Position numbers and translations under genes: made by a program. Shown in pieces: positions 8,414 through 15,678 of a stretch of DNA of 15,678 bases (position 1 is its first letter; each line of letters begins with the position of its first letter). This DNA comes from Gracilaria caudata (taxonomy: Eukaryota; Rhodophyta; Florideophyceae; Gracilariales; Gracilariaceae), in contig JASCIV010000615.1 of NCBI GenBank assembly GCA_030374735.1, forward strand, positions 1 to 15,678, read 5' to 3'. Under the pieces are notes generated by a model. The model saw only the letters and a list, made by a program, of their open reading frames with translations, made no database searches and was not told the DNA's origin.

Positions 8414-10444
8414 CTACTTGACCCAGTTATTGAAGGAGATTTTGCCCCCACTTTGCTCAAGAGCCGCTCCGAGCTGATATCCTAGCTGGCGCCCAACAGC
8501 CACCCCCTTTGCAAGCATCATGCCATCATCTTCCGCCTTCCACTCTCCGTACGACTCGCGAACCCGCCGCACGCTTATGCCCACCCGCCCGATAACCTTG
8601 TAAGCCATGTGATTAGGAGCGTACAGAAAAGTGTGAAGGAACCGACCGTGAACTTTGTCCAATGTAATAGAGCGTTCAAAGTTAGCAAATTCGACACCGT
8701 TCCAGAGATGCACGCCACTCAAATGTGAATGAGAATGACTGTCAGCCTCCGAAAACATAGAGCGTCTGTGCACCTCAAAAAAGTAACACCACTCGTCTCC
8801 AGTGTGGGCAACATCCAGTTTCTGCGACTGCTTCTGCTGCCCATTTGATAGAGTTGCGGCCACGCTCAAAGAGCTATTTGGCGGCATGCCATGGTCGCCG
8901 CTAAGTTCAATGTCATGTATACCAATTGCGATCATATCGTCAGGGAGGGCGTCTTCCACAGCAGGCTCCGCAGTAACTCGAACGATGGATCGAATCCAAC
9001 GGCCGTACATTGATATCAAAAAGTACTCCATATACGAAGCGAGTTCGGACCACTGTCCATCTTCCTTTTCGAAAATATCCGTTTCCGGGATACGCAAGGA
9101 TTTTGGAGGTTCTTCCTCTAGTACTTGCCACGCCATCTCATTTGCTCGTCTTTCGATCGTAATCAAATCAAGGGTGGCACACGCCAAAGACATCAGTAAG
9201 AACGGTGAAACAAAGGGATTATCGCAAGCAGACAGAGCCAAGTCCATGGCTGAGAGAATAGCTGCAGAAGTCGGGGGATCAGAGGTTGGATTTGATGTTT
9301 CGGCGTCAACGGCTAAGAAAGAGTCTGCACCGCCGACAAAGTAAGAGGGATTATCCTTCCACCATTTGTCCAAGATGATGTCATAAACCCTTACATTTTC
9401 GTCGGATTGTTTCTGTGTCCGGGACAAGGTGTTGACATAAGCGACAACATCTTCACCATCATACAGTTTTGCTAATATTTGAGAGCCAATCTTGCATTTG
9501 CCGACACTGCTACCATTCATAGACATCGTGGGGGCCGAATCCATGGTCACCAATTCGTCCACAGCCAATCGTTTTACTTTCTCTTCATCATACGCACGGA
9601 AACAATGCCCCTCCGTGCAGCTCATGTTAAGCTCATTGATGTTCCATAGAGTGCGTTGTTCCAGAAGAGGGCTTTCAACCATTATTACCTCCCGAGGTCC
9701 TCGGGTAGTTGCAACCATATCACCCTTCTTTACAGAACTTATGTCCTTCACTGAATTGTCCCCCATTAGAACGTTTGTACCAGCACCAAAGCAGCTGGAC
9801 TGGGGCTTATATAATGCCAGAGATCCATAGTCGCAGAAGCTCAACGAATATCCGTTTGAAAGGTATTCTGTTCGTTCCCTGCTTGCCCCTCCTGATGAAA
9901 CGGTAAGGGCACTTTCCTGCATGGAGGTTTTGAAAGTATTAGAGTACAGAAAGCTTCCGGTGGACGGAGTGAACCATACATTATATTCTCCCTGATCCCA
10001 ATGGTTTGCGGACACTTCAGTCGGAATGTTCAGACCTGCCTTCTCGTACTCACTAATCGCATTGTTTACGTCTGGGAAGTTGAGTACAGCAAGAGTAGTC
10101 CACAGGTTGTAAAGGAACCACGTTGCTTCATTAGCGGAATCAGTATCCCCAGCAAGGGCAATATTAATATTCGCCGTAAACTGACCCTCTTTTATGTAGC
10201 TGTCGAGCTGACTAGCGGTGTCTTGACGTTCTCCATCTGGTATATCCTTGATAGCAGACGCAGTTGGGCCGTACTCAAACTGGAATGTAGGAATGTACAG
10301 CTGCGTACATCGACTTGAGACGGAGTCCTTGAATTTAGAAATATCCTCGGCAACCTTAGTAGTGTCAACGGACACGCTAACATGGGCGGAGATCTCGTTG
10401 GTGACGGAAGGGACAGAAAAATGGCCAAAGTCAACTGAAGTCAT
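8414..10444 (-). CDS. Hint (Hedgehog/intein)-domain protein
   Basis: This is a 676-residue protein from the first in-frame ATG (codon 10442-10444). The frame is open back to TAG 10511-10513, so a longer or spliced N-terminus is possible; the ATG context is weak. Residues 1-217 are a beta-rich, low-charge region of unknown family. Next comes a Hint domain starting at Cys218 (CFGAGTNVLMGD, block A), with TEGH at 277-280 matching the block-B TxxH motif and VYDI at 353-356 entering the last strands. Hint domains cleave the peptide bond before this cysteine autocatalytically, as in Hedgehog and bacterial-intein-like proteins. The terminal His-Asn needed for C-terminal cleavage and splicing is not seen, so release of the N-terminal region alone is expected. 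The C-terminal ~290 residues include a hydrophobic segment (FVSPFLLMSLACATLDLI) and an unrecognised, mainly beta region. The stop is TAG at 8414-8416. The gene is divergent from the 10574-12207 gene. Confidence 0.8.
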   Translation of the reverse strand: MTSVDFGHFSVPSVTNEISAHVSVSVDTTKVAEDISKFKDSVSSRCTQLYIPTFQFEYGPTASAIKDIPDGERQDTASQLDSYIKEGQFTANINIALAGDTDSANEATWFLYNLWTTLAVLNFPDVNNAISEYEKAGLNIPTEVSANHWDQGEYNVWFTPSTGSFLYSNTFKTSMQESALTVSSGGASRERTEYLSNGYSLSFCDYGSLALYKPQSSCFGAGTNVLMGDNSVKDISSVKKGDMVATTRGPREVIMVESPLLEQRTLWNINELNMSCTEGHCFRAYDEEKVKRLAVDELVTMDSAPTMSMNGSSVGKCKIGSQILAKLYDGEDVVAYVNTLSRTQKQSDENVRVYDIILDKWWKDNPSYFVGGADSFLAVDAETSNPTSDPPTSAAILSAMDLALSACDNPFVSPFLLMSLACATLDLITIERRANEMAWQVLEEEPPKSLRIPETDIFEKEDGQWSELASYMEYFLISMYGRWIRSIVRVTAEPAVEDALPDDMIAIGIHDIELSGDHGMPPNSSLSVAATLSNGQQKQSQKLDVAHTGDEWCYFFEVHRRSMFSEADSHSHSHLSGVHLWNGVEFANFERSITLDKVHGRFLHTFLYAPNHMAYKVIGRVGISVRRVRESYGEWKAEDDGMMLAKGVAVGRQLGYQLGAALEQSGGKISFNNWVK
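9302..9793 (-). other. Hint self-processing domain
   Basis: The domain runs from the nucleophile-position Cys (codon 9791-9793) to AVDAE. Block A (CFGAGTNVLMGD), the following strand with KKGDMVATT, and the block-B TEGH are all present in order and at normal spacing, over about 164 residues. The final block ends YFVGGADSFLAVDAE instead of the usual ...HN plus nucleophile. This fits Hog-type or N-cleaving bacterial-intein-like domains rather than a splicing intein. Confidence 0.8.
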
Positions 10445-10573
10445 CAATGTCACCGCCTTTTGGGCGGCTTGGGTTATCTCGGACGGGTAGAATGTATTAA
10501 AACGGTTGAGCTATTGGCGCTTTGCTCGCTTGTGACACAGGGCGTGCAGTTCATATATTTGAACTTCCAACAG
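10445..10573. promoter_or_regulatory. Divergent intergenic region with TATA-like TATTAAAA
   Basis: These 129 bases separate the Hint-gene ATG from the first candidate ATG of the rightward gene. TATTAAAA at 10495-10502 is a TATA-like element for the plus strand, about 80 bases before ATG 10574. A CCGCC/GGCGG inverted repeat lies near 10453-10467. Both flanking frames stay open to about 10510 (stops TGA 10507-10509 on plus and TAG 10511-10513 on minus), so coding sequence may extend into this region on either side. Confidence 0.3.
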
Positions 10574-12207
10574 ATGCAAACCACAATGGCAAGCTTTACG
10601 GCGCTCGAGGTAAGCGTGGGGACTCTACTGTCGGTGGATATTATGTAAGTGAAGAAAACGTCCTGCCGTTCGGAGTATTCCAGGGTAAGCTTAAGGTAGA
10701 CGGAAGAAGCCCGAAGAATATGAAGTCCTTTGTTCGAGGTGATGAGCTTCACTGGCAGGGCCTTCCATCGGAGTATCAAAAGAAACTTGGACTTCCAGGA
10801 AAGGGTATCCTCAAGCTCTCGGCAGATGGGTCGGTGGCAAAAGCCGCAGAAGGTGAAGTGTAAGTCACAAGACTTAGCGCTACTGAGGCGTTGAGTGCCA
10901 TTCAGGCTGTTTCTGGCTTTCATCAAGGTCTAAATTCGTTGTTGTGCACAAGAGCTTTCGCGTCACTGTTTGATGACGACGAAAACTATTCTGTTGAGGA
11001 CTTGGCTCGAATGACACCATTTCAAAAGGATGGAGAACAAAATTGGTCAGATGTTGTGCAAATCGCAGTTTTGTCGGACATGTGGCAGATTATGAGAAGC
11101 TTCATTTCCCCAAGCTTGTGGAGTGGCTTATTTCCGGATGAAAGTCAGCCTAAACTCGATGGCTACCTCGCAGACGTCGCCAATTCCACAGTTAAAGATG
11201 GTGACAAAGTTTTGGATCCTACTGAATTCTACCAAAGCTTAAGCACGGAAGTCATCTGTATTTCTCTTAGGAATTCCAGCAAAAAGGAAGCTAAGCTGCT
11301 CAATGCAGTGAGAGCGGAAGCACTGTTGAAAGAAGAAACCTCATCTTCGCCCATATATAAGAATCACTCACAACAACTGTTTGTCATTCATTGGAACAAG
11401 ATTAATGATATTTCTGGATACATTCAGAATCAAGAAGATAACGCGGAAGCGTATGAGAAGGAAATTGATGATGAAACTCAAAACCAAATTGAGGCCATCG
11501 ACACATATGTGTATGAGAGTCCTGGATCTGGTCTAAAGGATGAAATCAAGAAGAAGATAGACTTGACTGCAGCTCACGCCAAGTCTAACAAATTGTACTG
11601 GGCCTTTGCCTTGTATACCTATCAGACGGATCCATCGGCCCTTGCTCTATACCAGGTGTCCATATCCATGGGAGGGAGCGATGATGCTACCCTAGTTACT
11701 CGTCAATTTCAGTCAACCTGTGCAACACTGACCGCACTCGATAGCTCTGGGACTTTCACGCGTGGGTACATCGAGGCGCTCAACAGCTTTCTCGGCAGTA
11801 CCTTGCTCTTGAGCCTAGTTGATTATACTGATCCGGAGTTGACGCCGGAATTAATGACATCATATCTTGACAGCCTAGTGAACGCATGCTTGAAGAGTGG
11901 TGACGCAGATTTGAGCGACGCAGGGAAAACTATCCAAATCGTGACCACTGCGAGTGACTCGACCCAGGTGATCAAGTCGTCGATTGAGGCTCTTCGGAGT
12001 CTTGCCGCCGGATACCAAGGGGTGTACGGCAACAAGATTGTTGCAAACAAACTCTCTATTTGGTTCTCCAAAAACTACAAAAAGTATAAGAGTGAGCGAG
12101 ATTGTTTTTGCAATGCAATAATGTTTGGCATGGGGGCTACTTCAATCTGGATGCTGTATCTTGGCTACTCTAGTTTCTCGCAACTAGGACCAGACGAAAA
12201 GGCATAG
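10574..12207 (+). CDS. Helical protein with C-terminal hydrophobic segment; probable introns or in-frame stop
   Basis: The coding frame is open from 10510 to TAA 10861-10863 and again from 10864 to TAG 12205-12207, but lacks an early ATG in that frame. ATG 10574, or better ATG 10586 (A at -3, G at +4), lies in another frame. It joins the main frame if GTAAGC (10610) to TATTCCAG (ending 10683) is a 74-base intron. The TAA overlaps a perfect donor, GTAAGT at 10860-10865, with in-frame AG acceptors ending at 10877, 10895 and 10952. The protein is mostly alpha-helical. A charged coiled-coil-like stretch lies near 11430-11510 (EAYEKEIDDETQNQIEAI), and a hydrophobic segment just before the stop (MFGMGATSIWMLYLGY). 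No known family is recognised. The helical build and the neighbour at 12214 suggest a membrane-active or complex-forming role, but this is inference. An alternative reading is a pseudogene with two in-frame stops. Confidence 0.55.
10610..10683 (+). other. Candidate 74-base spliceosomal intron
   Basis: The donor is GAG|GTAAGC and the acceptor TATTCCAG|GG, after a pyrimidine-enriched tract. Removal would connect ATG 10574/10586 to the long downstream frame at a codon boundary. Against it, the same stretch is also open in the downstream frame and is not clearly non-coding in composition. Confidence 0.35.
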
Positions 12208-12213
12208 TTGATT

Positions 12214-13692
12214 ATGGATTCTGTTCAGACGGGAATGGAGGGTCTGAAAGCCATGGTTTCAGGTACAGCAAAGCTCGCAGATCTTTTTACCGCAACAGGA
12301 ACATCAGTAATGGGGAGAATTGCTTCGTTTGCCTCTTATACCAAAACTGGTCTTGCAAATTGTCTTGAACGACTGGCCGACTCGCTTAGCAGACTAGGAC
12401 ACAGAATGAGCAAATGGCTTTCCAAAGTTGTCGGTGGGGCTTCAAAGGCGTTGATATCGATATCGGCAAAAAGCGTTAAGGTGGTTTGTGAGAGACTGGG
12501 AAAGAATTTGGAAGAATTCATGGCCACTCGAATTGGACCAGTCTTCAGTCTGGCTGGAATCGCCTTCAGTATTGCAGCTATTGCTGAAGGTGATACTGGA
12601 CTATCGCTTGGAGCAGATATAGCTGATATTCTGAGTTGTTCCCTAGAACTCTTCGCTGCAGCTGGTGAGTGGGCCTTTGGGGCAATACTTGGAGAAGAGC
12701 TAATATCTGTCATGGTGGCTGTGGCTGGTCCTCTGGCGATTGTACTGGCCATCATCGGAATAGGCCTTGCTCTTGCTGCAATGTTTACAAACAAGCCCAA
12801 CCCTGTTGAGGATTTTGTCAACAATCAAGCAACTGAGGCTGGTCTTGCATTAACTTCCGCTTGTAATGCAGTCGACTACGTTTCGATTTCTTATATGTCA
12901 AAATCGAAGGGATATGAGGTACTAGGTGCATCACTTTCTCCCGGTTCGAATGGAAAGTGGCTCTGTGGCAAAACGGGAACCAATGTCGTGTTGGGCGTCA
13001 ACGACTTCACGCCGAATTATGTGATTCAAATCGTGACGGATGGAGAAGGTCTGAGCACTATTTCTACTGCTGTCGGAAACGAGTCGGACGGATACTCAAG
13101 TATATTGTACTTGTGCGCCACGAAGAGCGAAGACAGTAGTTCGCAGATCATTTCGTTTGAGAATGCGTATTCTGAAGATACTGATGACTTCAATCCTCAG
13201 AAATGGAGATGCAGTAGTACCAGCTCGGAGGCTACTTTGGAAGACGGCCATTTTTCAAGCATGCAAATGAGTATCGAACACGTTAATGAGGATGGATCGA
13301 AGGGAGATGGTTTTCTGCAATTGGATTCCGGAAACAACATCGTGCTCGGCTCAAACGAAACTTCTTGGACTCTGGAAATGGAGGGTATAAAGCCCGTTGA
13401 AATGTCGATCACTACGCCGATGAAGTATGCTTCACAGCATACCATCTGCGTTCAGCAGAAGTATCTTCCCAGCTTCGTGATGACGCCAAGCGAGAGCATG
13501 AGTTATTCGTATGATGGCACATTGCCAGCATTTCTTACGTTTGACAAGACGAATGGAGCCGTGACTCCTGAAGGGACAATTGCGACACCTGAGGGAGATA
13601 CGAAGTACAAACTTCATGCAGAGAATCCACTGGGGTCAGCTAGCACGAGTTTCACGGTCTCGGTCCAACCAGGGGCAGACGTTGGCTCTTGA
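12214..13692 (+). CDS. Hydrophobic helical-hairpin protein with C-terminal Ig-like (He_PIG-type) domain
   Basis: This is a 492-residue ORF from ATG 12214, which has a strong Kozak context (A at -3, G at +4), to TGA 13690-13692. It lies in the same frame as the preceding ORF, whose TAG ends 6 bases earlier, so the two may be one protein split by a stop. Residues 1-105 are amphipathic helices. Residues 107-191 hold hydrophobic segments (LAGIAFSIAAIA, then AGPLAIVLAIIGIGLALAAMF) arranged much like the helical region of the RTX protein at 2-5570. Residues about 215-420 are beta-rich and unrecognised. The last ~65 residues match the putative-Ig pattern of bacterial and algal surface proteins: LPAFLTFDKTNGAVTPEG, then a TATN-like ENPLGSAS and a closing strand FTVSV. 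A secreted membrane-active protein is plausible. There is no signal peptide at this start. The TAG has no known readthrough context. Confidence 0.65.
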   Translation: MDSVQTGMEGLKAMVSGTAKLADLFTATGTSVMGRIASFASYTKTGLANCLERLADSLSRLGHRMSKWLSKVVGGASKALISISAKSVKVVCERLGKNLEEFMATRIGPVFSLAGIAFSIAAIAEGDTGLSLGADIADILSCSLELFAAAGEWAFGAILGEELISVMVAVAGPLAIVLAIIGIGLALAAMFTNKPNPVEDFVNNQATEAGLALTSACNAVDYVSISYMSKSKGYEVLGASLSPGSNGKWLCGKTGTNVVLGVNDFTPNYVIQIVTDGEGLSTISTAVGNESDGYSSILYLCATKSEDSSSQIISFENAYSEDTDDFNPQKWRCSSTSSEATLEDGHFSSMQMSIEHVNEDGSKGDGFLQLDSGNNIVLGSNETSWTLEMEGIKPVEMSITTPMKYASQHTICVQQKYLPSFVMTPSESMSYSYDGTLPAFLTFDKTNGAVTPEGTIATPEGDTKYKLHAENPLGSASTSFTVSVQPGADVGS

Positions 13693-14800
13693 GAGGTAGA
13701 CGCGTTGTTGGACCTGACAAGGAGGAGCTTTCTCGGAAAGTCGTAAGCATGTTACCAGTCTTGTAGGACAAGTCGAGGAGCCGGTTATTCACCACCGTCT
13801 CGTTGACAGTAAAAAAATGCGTCTCCCAAAAAAAATGCTGCTATGTTTGGACGGACAGGCACGGGCGGCACGCAGCGCTTGGGCGGATCCGCGACGACTT
13901 GTACGCTTTCCTTAAGCTAGATCCACGTTTTAAAGGCCGACAAGCTCAGCAAAAACTAACCTTGTGTTGGGCGCACCTGGTGCAAAGCCGAGTTCTGTGC
14001 GTCATTTATTTGAGAAGAACAGATGCATACGCAACGCGTCCCCTCAGTGCAGAAAGTTGCCTGCGCAAGAGGCTCGTGCCGGAGGTGCGAACATGGGGAT
14101 GGGGACACATTGAGGACTTGTCTCGGTTTCAAAACAAGTGGTGTCGTCGGAACAAAGAATGACGGGCAGCTTAATGGGAGGGTGGGCAGGATAGGAGTGG
14201 GTGGTCCTCGATGGTGAGAGACAGGAACAAAGCGAGAAACTCGGTGGTGAGAATGGGGGACTTCGACGATGACGGCAGATGAGGTTGGAGGGACACAGGT
14301 GTTAAGGAGTAATGAGAGCACGGAAAGAAGTGCGGATCTTCGCGGCGTCGCGGCAAAGGACTGATAAGGCAGCACGCAAGGTTTTCATCGGCCGGCGTTT
14401 GAATTTGAGGGTGAGTTTCCTTCTGAGATAATTCGTGAATGGGGCAGATGGCGGCAATGAAGAAGCACCCAGGCGACGGCAAGGAAGCCTAGCACATGCT
14501 TGTTGACGCTCGATAGCGGGAGCACGCGCGACATGATGGTAAGTTTAACGGGACTCGGAGTGGCCTTGTTTGAATTTGCGGGATGCTTAGTGGAGTTTGT
14601 TGCGTTGAGCGGCAGTGGCACTGCGCTCGTGGCGATCGGGCATGGTGCTTGGCGAGCGGAAACGACGATGGGCGGAGAAACGCTACCGCAGAAATGGTGG
14701 GGTGCAAGACAAGCGGCTCGGTTGTGGCGCTGCCACATTATTGTGAGGAGCATCTCTGTTCGTAAGCAAATCGAATTATCTTACGTGACTTCGTAACAAG
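13693..14800. other. Spacer without a convincing gene
   Basis: Nothing here has clear coding character. One plus-strand frame, 13803-14162, contains DLYAFLKLDPRFKG, which resembles the LDPRFK motif of hAT-family transposases, but no other hAT motif is found. From 14160 to 14800 the plus strand is strongly G/A-rich. The opposite-strand ORFs are Ser/Pro-rich artefacts of that bias. Decayed mobile-element DNA is possible. Confidence 0.3.
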
Positions 14801-15470
14801 CTAGTTTTACAAGGCCATTGCCTCAAAATATAATTAGAACAAACACGCATATTTTAGGAAGTGCATTCATTACTTTTTCAAATAACAATATTTTTTAAAG
14901 ACTTTCAAATTCATTCTAAACTAACCTATGCCTCTTTCTAAATAGCTACTACGTTTGTATTTTATTAAAATGTGTTCTGGGCACACAAATGTCTTCCCCT
15001 TCGCTCCAAATGTTTTTAGTGTCGATAAATATGAATTGGCTGCATATCCTGAATACAGTTTATGGAAATATTATTAGTTTCAAATAAAAAAACAAAATCG
15101 CTTCGAAACAACTGTTCTAATCACAAATTATTGTGGGTACATTGAGAGTCCATATCGAAACAAGTACAGGGGTCACTTATTTTCTTTGATTCAAAGGGGC
15201 ACTTTACTAGTAATTCCACAAACTTCAAACACACCGAAATTGCATATTCAACAATTTGGGTGTAGGCCAGTATGCCTCCACTTAAACGGCATATAAGATA
15301 TTTCCTTTCCTTAAATTTTAAATTTTTTGGCATGCTATTTGTGAACAGAAACCCAGGATATGTCCCAGTGGAACACCCCTATGTGAATCAAAGAGTAATG
15401 TGTCCAACTGGGACACCCCCAAAGGAAACTGCTTGATACCCTAACAAGATGTCCACATTATATCCGTTAC
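14801..15470. other. AT-rich spacer
   Basis: Base composition changes abruptly to AT-rich near 14800 and holds to about 15350, with many short A/T runs (for example TTTTTTAAAG near 14890). The longest minus-strand frame (15121-15333, 70 codons) has no recognised motif. I see no gene here. Confidence 0.5.
15361..15415. repeat. 9-bp inverted repeat TGTCCCAGT/ACTGGGACA
   Basis: TGTCCCAGT (15361-15369) is perfectly complementary to ACTGGGACA (15407-15415). The flanks are similar, GGAACACCCC and GGGACACCCC. It sits at the boundary between the AT-rich spacer and the GC-rich end, as a small element terminus might, but no target duplication is evident. Confidence 0.4.
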
Positions 15471-15510
15471 CCTCCACCCTTTTCACGCGCTGCGGCCGTC
15501 CATGGCCACC

Positions 15511-15678
15511 ATGAAAGAGGCAGCGCTTTGCCGTCGCAGCGACCACGGGAGGAAGGAAGCTGTGCGTGTGGCGTTGCCGCCGCACCGACGAAGGGAGGAA
15601 GGAAGCCGCGCGTGTGGCCGCTGTCGCGGCCGCGCGAGAAAGAAGTCGAGCACGGCCGCGACAGCGGCCACACGCGGG
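15511..15678 (+). CDS. Possible 5' end of an ORF running off the window
   Basis: The ATG at 15511 has an ideal Kozak context (GCCACCATG) and the frame stays open for all 56 codons to the window edge. The product is Arg/Ala-rich and basic (HRRREEGSRACGRCRGRARK) and very GC-rich. Part of it is produced by the 46-base tandem repeat and the inverted repeat beneath it. It could be a basic N-terminal leader or simply an open frame in GC-rich repetitive DNA. No family is recognised. Confidence 0.2.
   Translation, partial: MKEAALCRRSDHGRKEAVRVALPPHRRREEGSRACGRCRGRARKKSSTAATAATRG
15547..15638 (+). repeat. Imperfect 46-bp tandem repeat
   Basis: GGGAGGAAGGAAGC begins at 15547 and again at 15593. It is followed in both by a near-match (TGTGCGTGTGGC and CGCGCGTGTGGC) and a GC-rich stretch, which defines a 46-base period over two copies. 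The second copy overlaps the left arm of the inverted repeat. Confidence 0.7.
15609..15676. repeat. 23-bp perfect inverted repeat, 22-base spacer
   Basis: The arm 15609-15631 (beginning CGCGTGTGGCC) is exactly complementary to 15654-15676 (ending CCACACGCG). The arms are almost entirely G+C and would form a very stable hairpin. It may be a palindromic end of an element that continues beyond the window. Confidence 0.9.

Noticed and set aside
8802..9344. 180-codon plus-strand frame
   Set aside because: It is antisense to the Hint-domain gene, which has recognisable conserved motifs.
12205..12207. Recoding of TAG as an amino acid (pyrrolysine-like) or classic leaky readthrough
   Set aside because: The following bases TTGATT do not match known leaky contexts. 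Other genes in the window use TAG as a normal stop (8414-8416 minus).
10574..13692. Bacterial operon
   Set aside because: No ribosome-binding sites precede the starts. Kozak-like contexts and donor-like GTAAG sites fit a eukaryote better, although contamination cannot be excluded from this window alone.
13956..14375. 139-codon minus-strand frame, Ser/Pro/His-rich
   Set aside because: It arises from strong purine bias of the plus strand and has no domain or plausible start context.

Overview
The window looks like nuclear DNA of a compact-genome eukaryote. A red alga or another protist is my best guess, at low confidence. The evidence is long non-coding spacers, a TATA box about 200 bases before a small ORF, strong Kozak-like contexts (A at -3, G at +4) at several starts, an 18-base T run, plausible GT-AG introns, and no Shine-Dalgarno sites or tRNA/rRNA genes. 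The large genes are intronless over kilobases (5.4 kb and 2.0 kb), which suits an intron-poor genome or genes of bacterial ancestry. No organism-level marker gene is present.

Layout. (1) 2-5570 (+): the 3' part of a giant RTX-repeat protein with a long helical, membrane-active-looking region, read across an apparent single-base frameshift at the left edge. (2) 5571-6540: spacer with 3' hairpins, a T18 run, and a cluster of CTGTAAG motifs in both orientations. (3) 6542-7002 (+): TATA box and a small gene for a His/Cys-rich, probably metal-binding protein. (4) 7210-8370 (+): pieces of a secreted-looking, beta-rich protein in successive frames (pseudogene or multi-exon gene), interrupted at 7811-7947 by a striking set of perfect hairpins ending in T5. 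(5) 8414-10444 (-): a 676-residue protein with a central Hint (Hedgehog/intein) self-processing domain. (6) 10574-12207 and 12214-13692 (+): two helical or membrane-active proteins, divergent from the Hint gene. They share one reading frame, separated by a single TAG, and the second ends in an Ig-like domain. (7) 13693-15470: no convincing gene, changing from purine-rich to AT-rich. (8) 15480-15678: GC-rich end with a 46-base tandem repeat, a 23-bp perfect inverted repeat and the possible start of another ORF.

How the genes may fit together. Three architectures here recall bacterial exotoxins and polymorphic toxins: RTX calcium repeats with a hydrophobic helical region, a Hint processing module behind a beta-rich N-terminal region, and helical hairpin proteins with an Ig-like tail. 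Their clustering in a eukaryotic-looking locus, with several breaks (frameshift, in-frame stops, scattered frames), suggests an accessory island of transferred or fast-evolving secreted effector-like genes, some decaying. That functional reading is inference: no family was confirmed by search.
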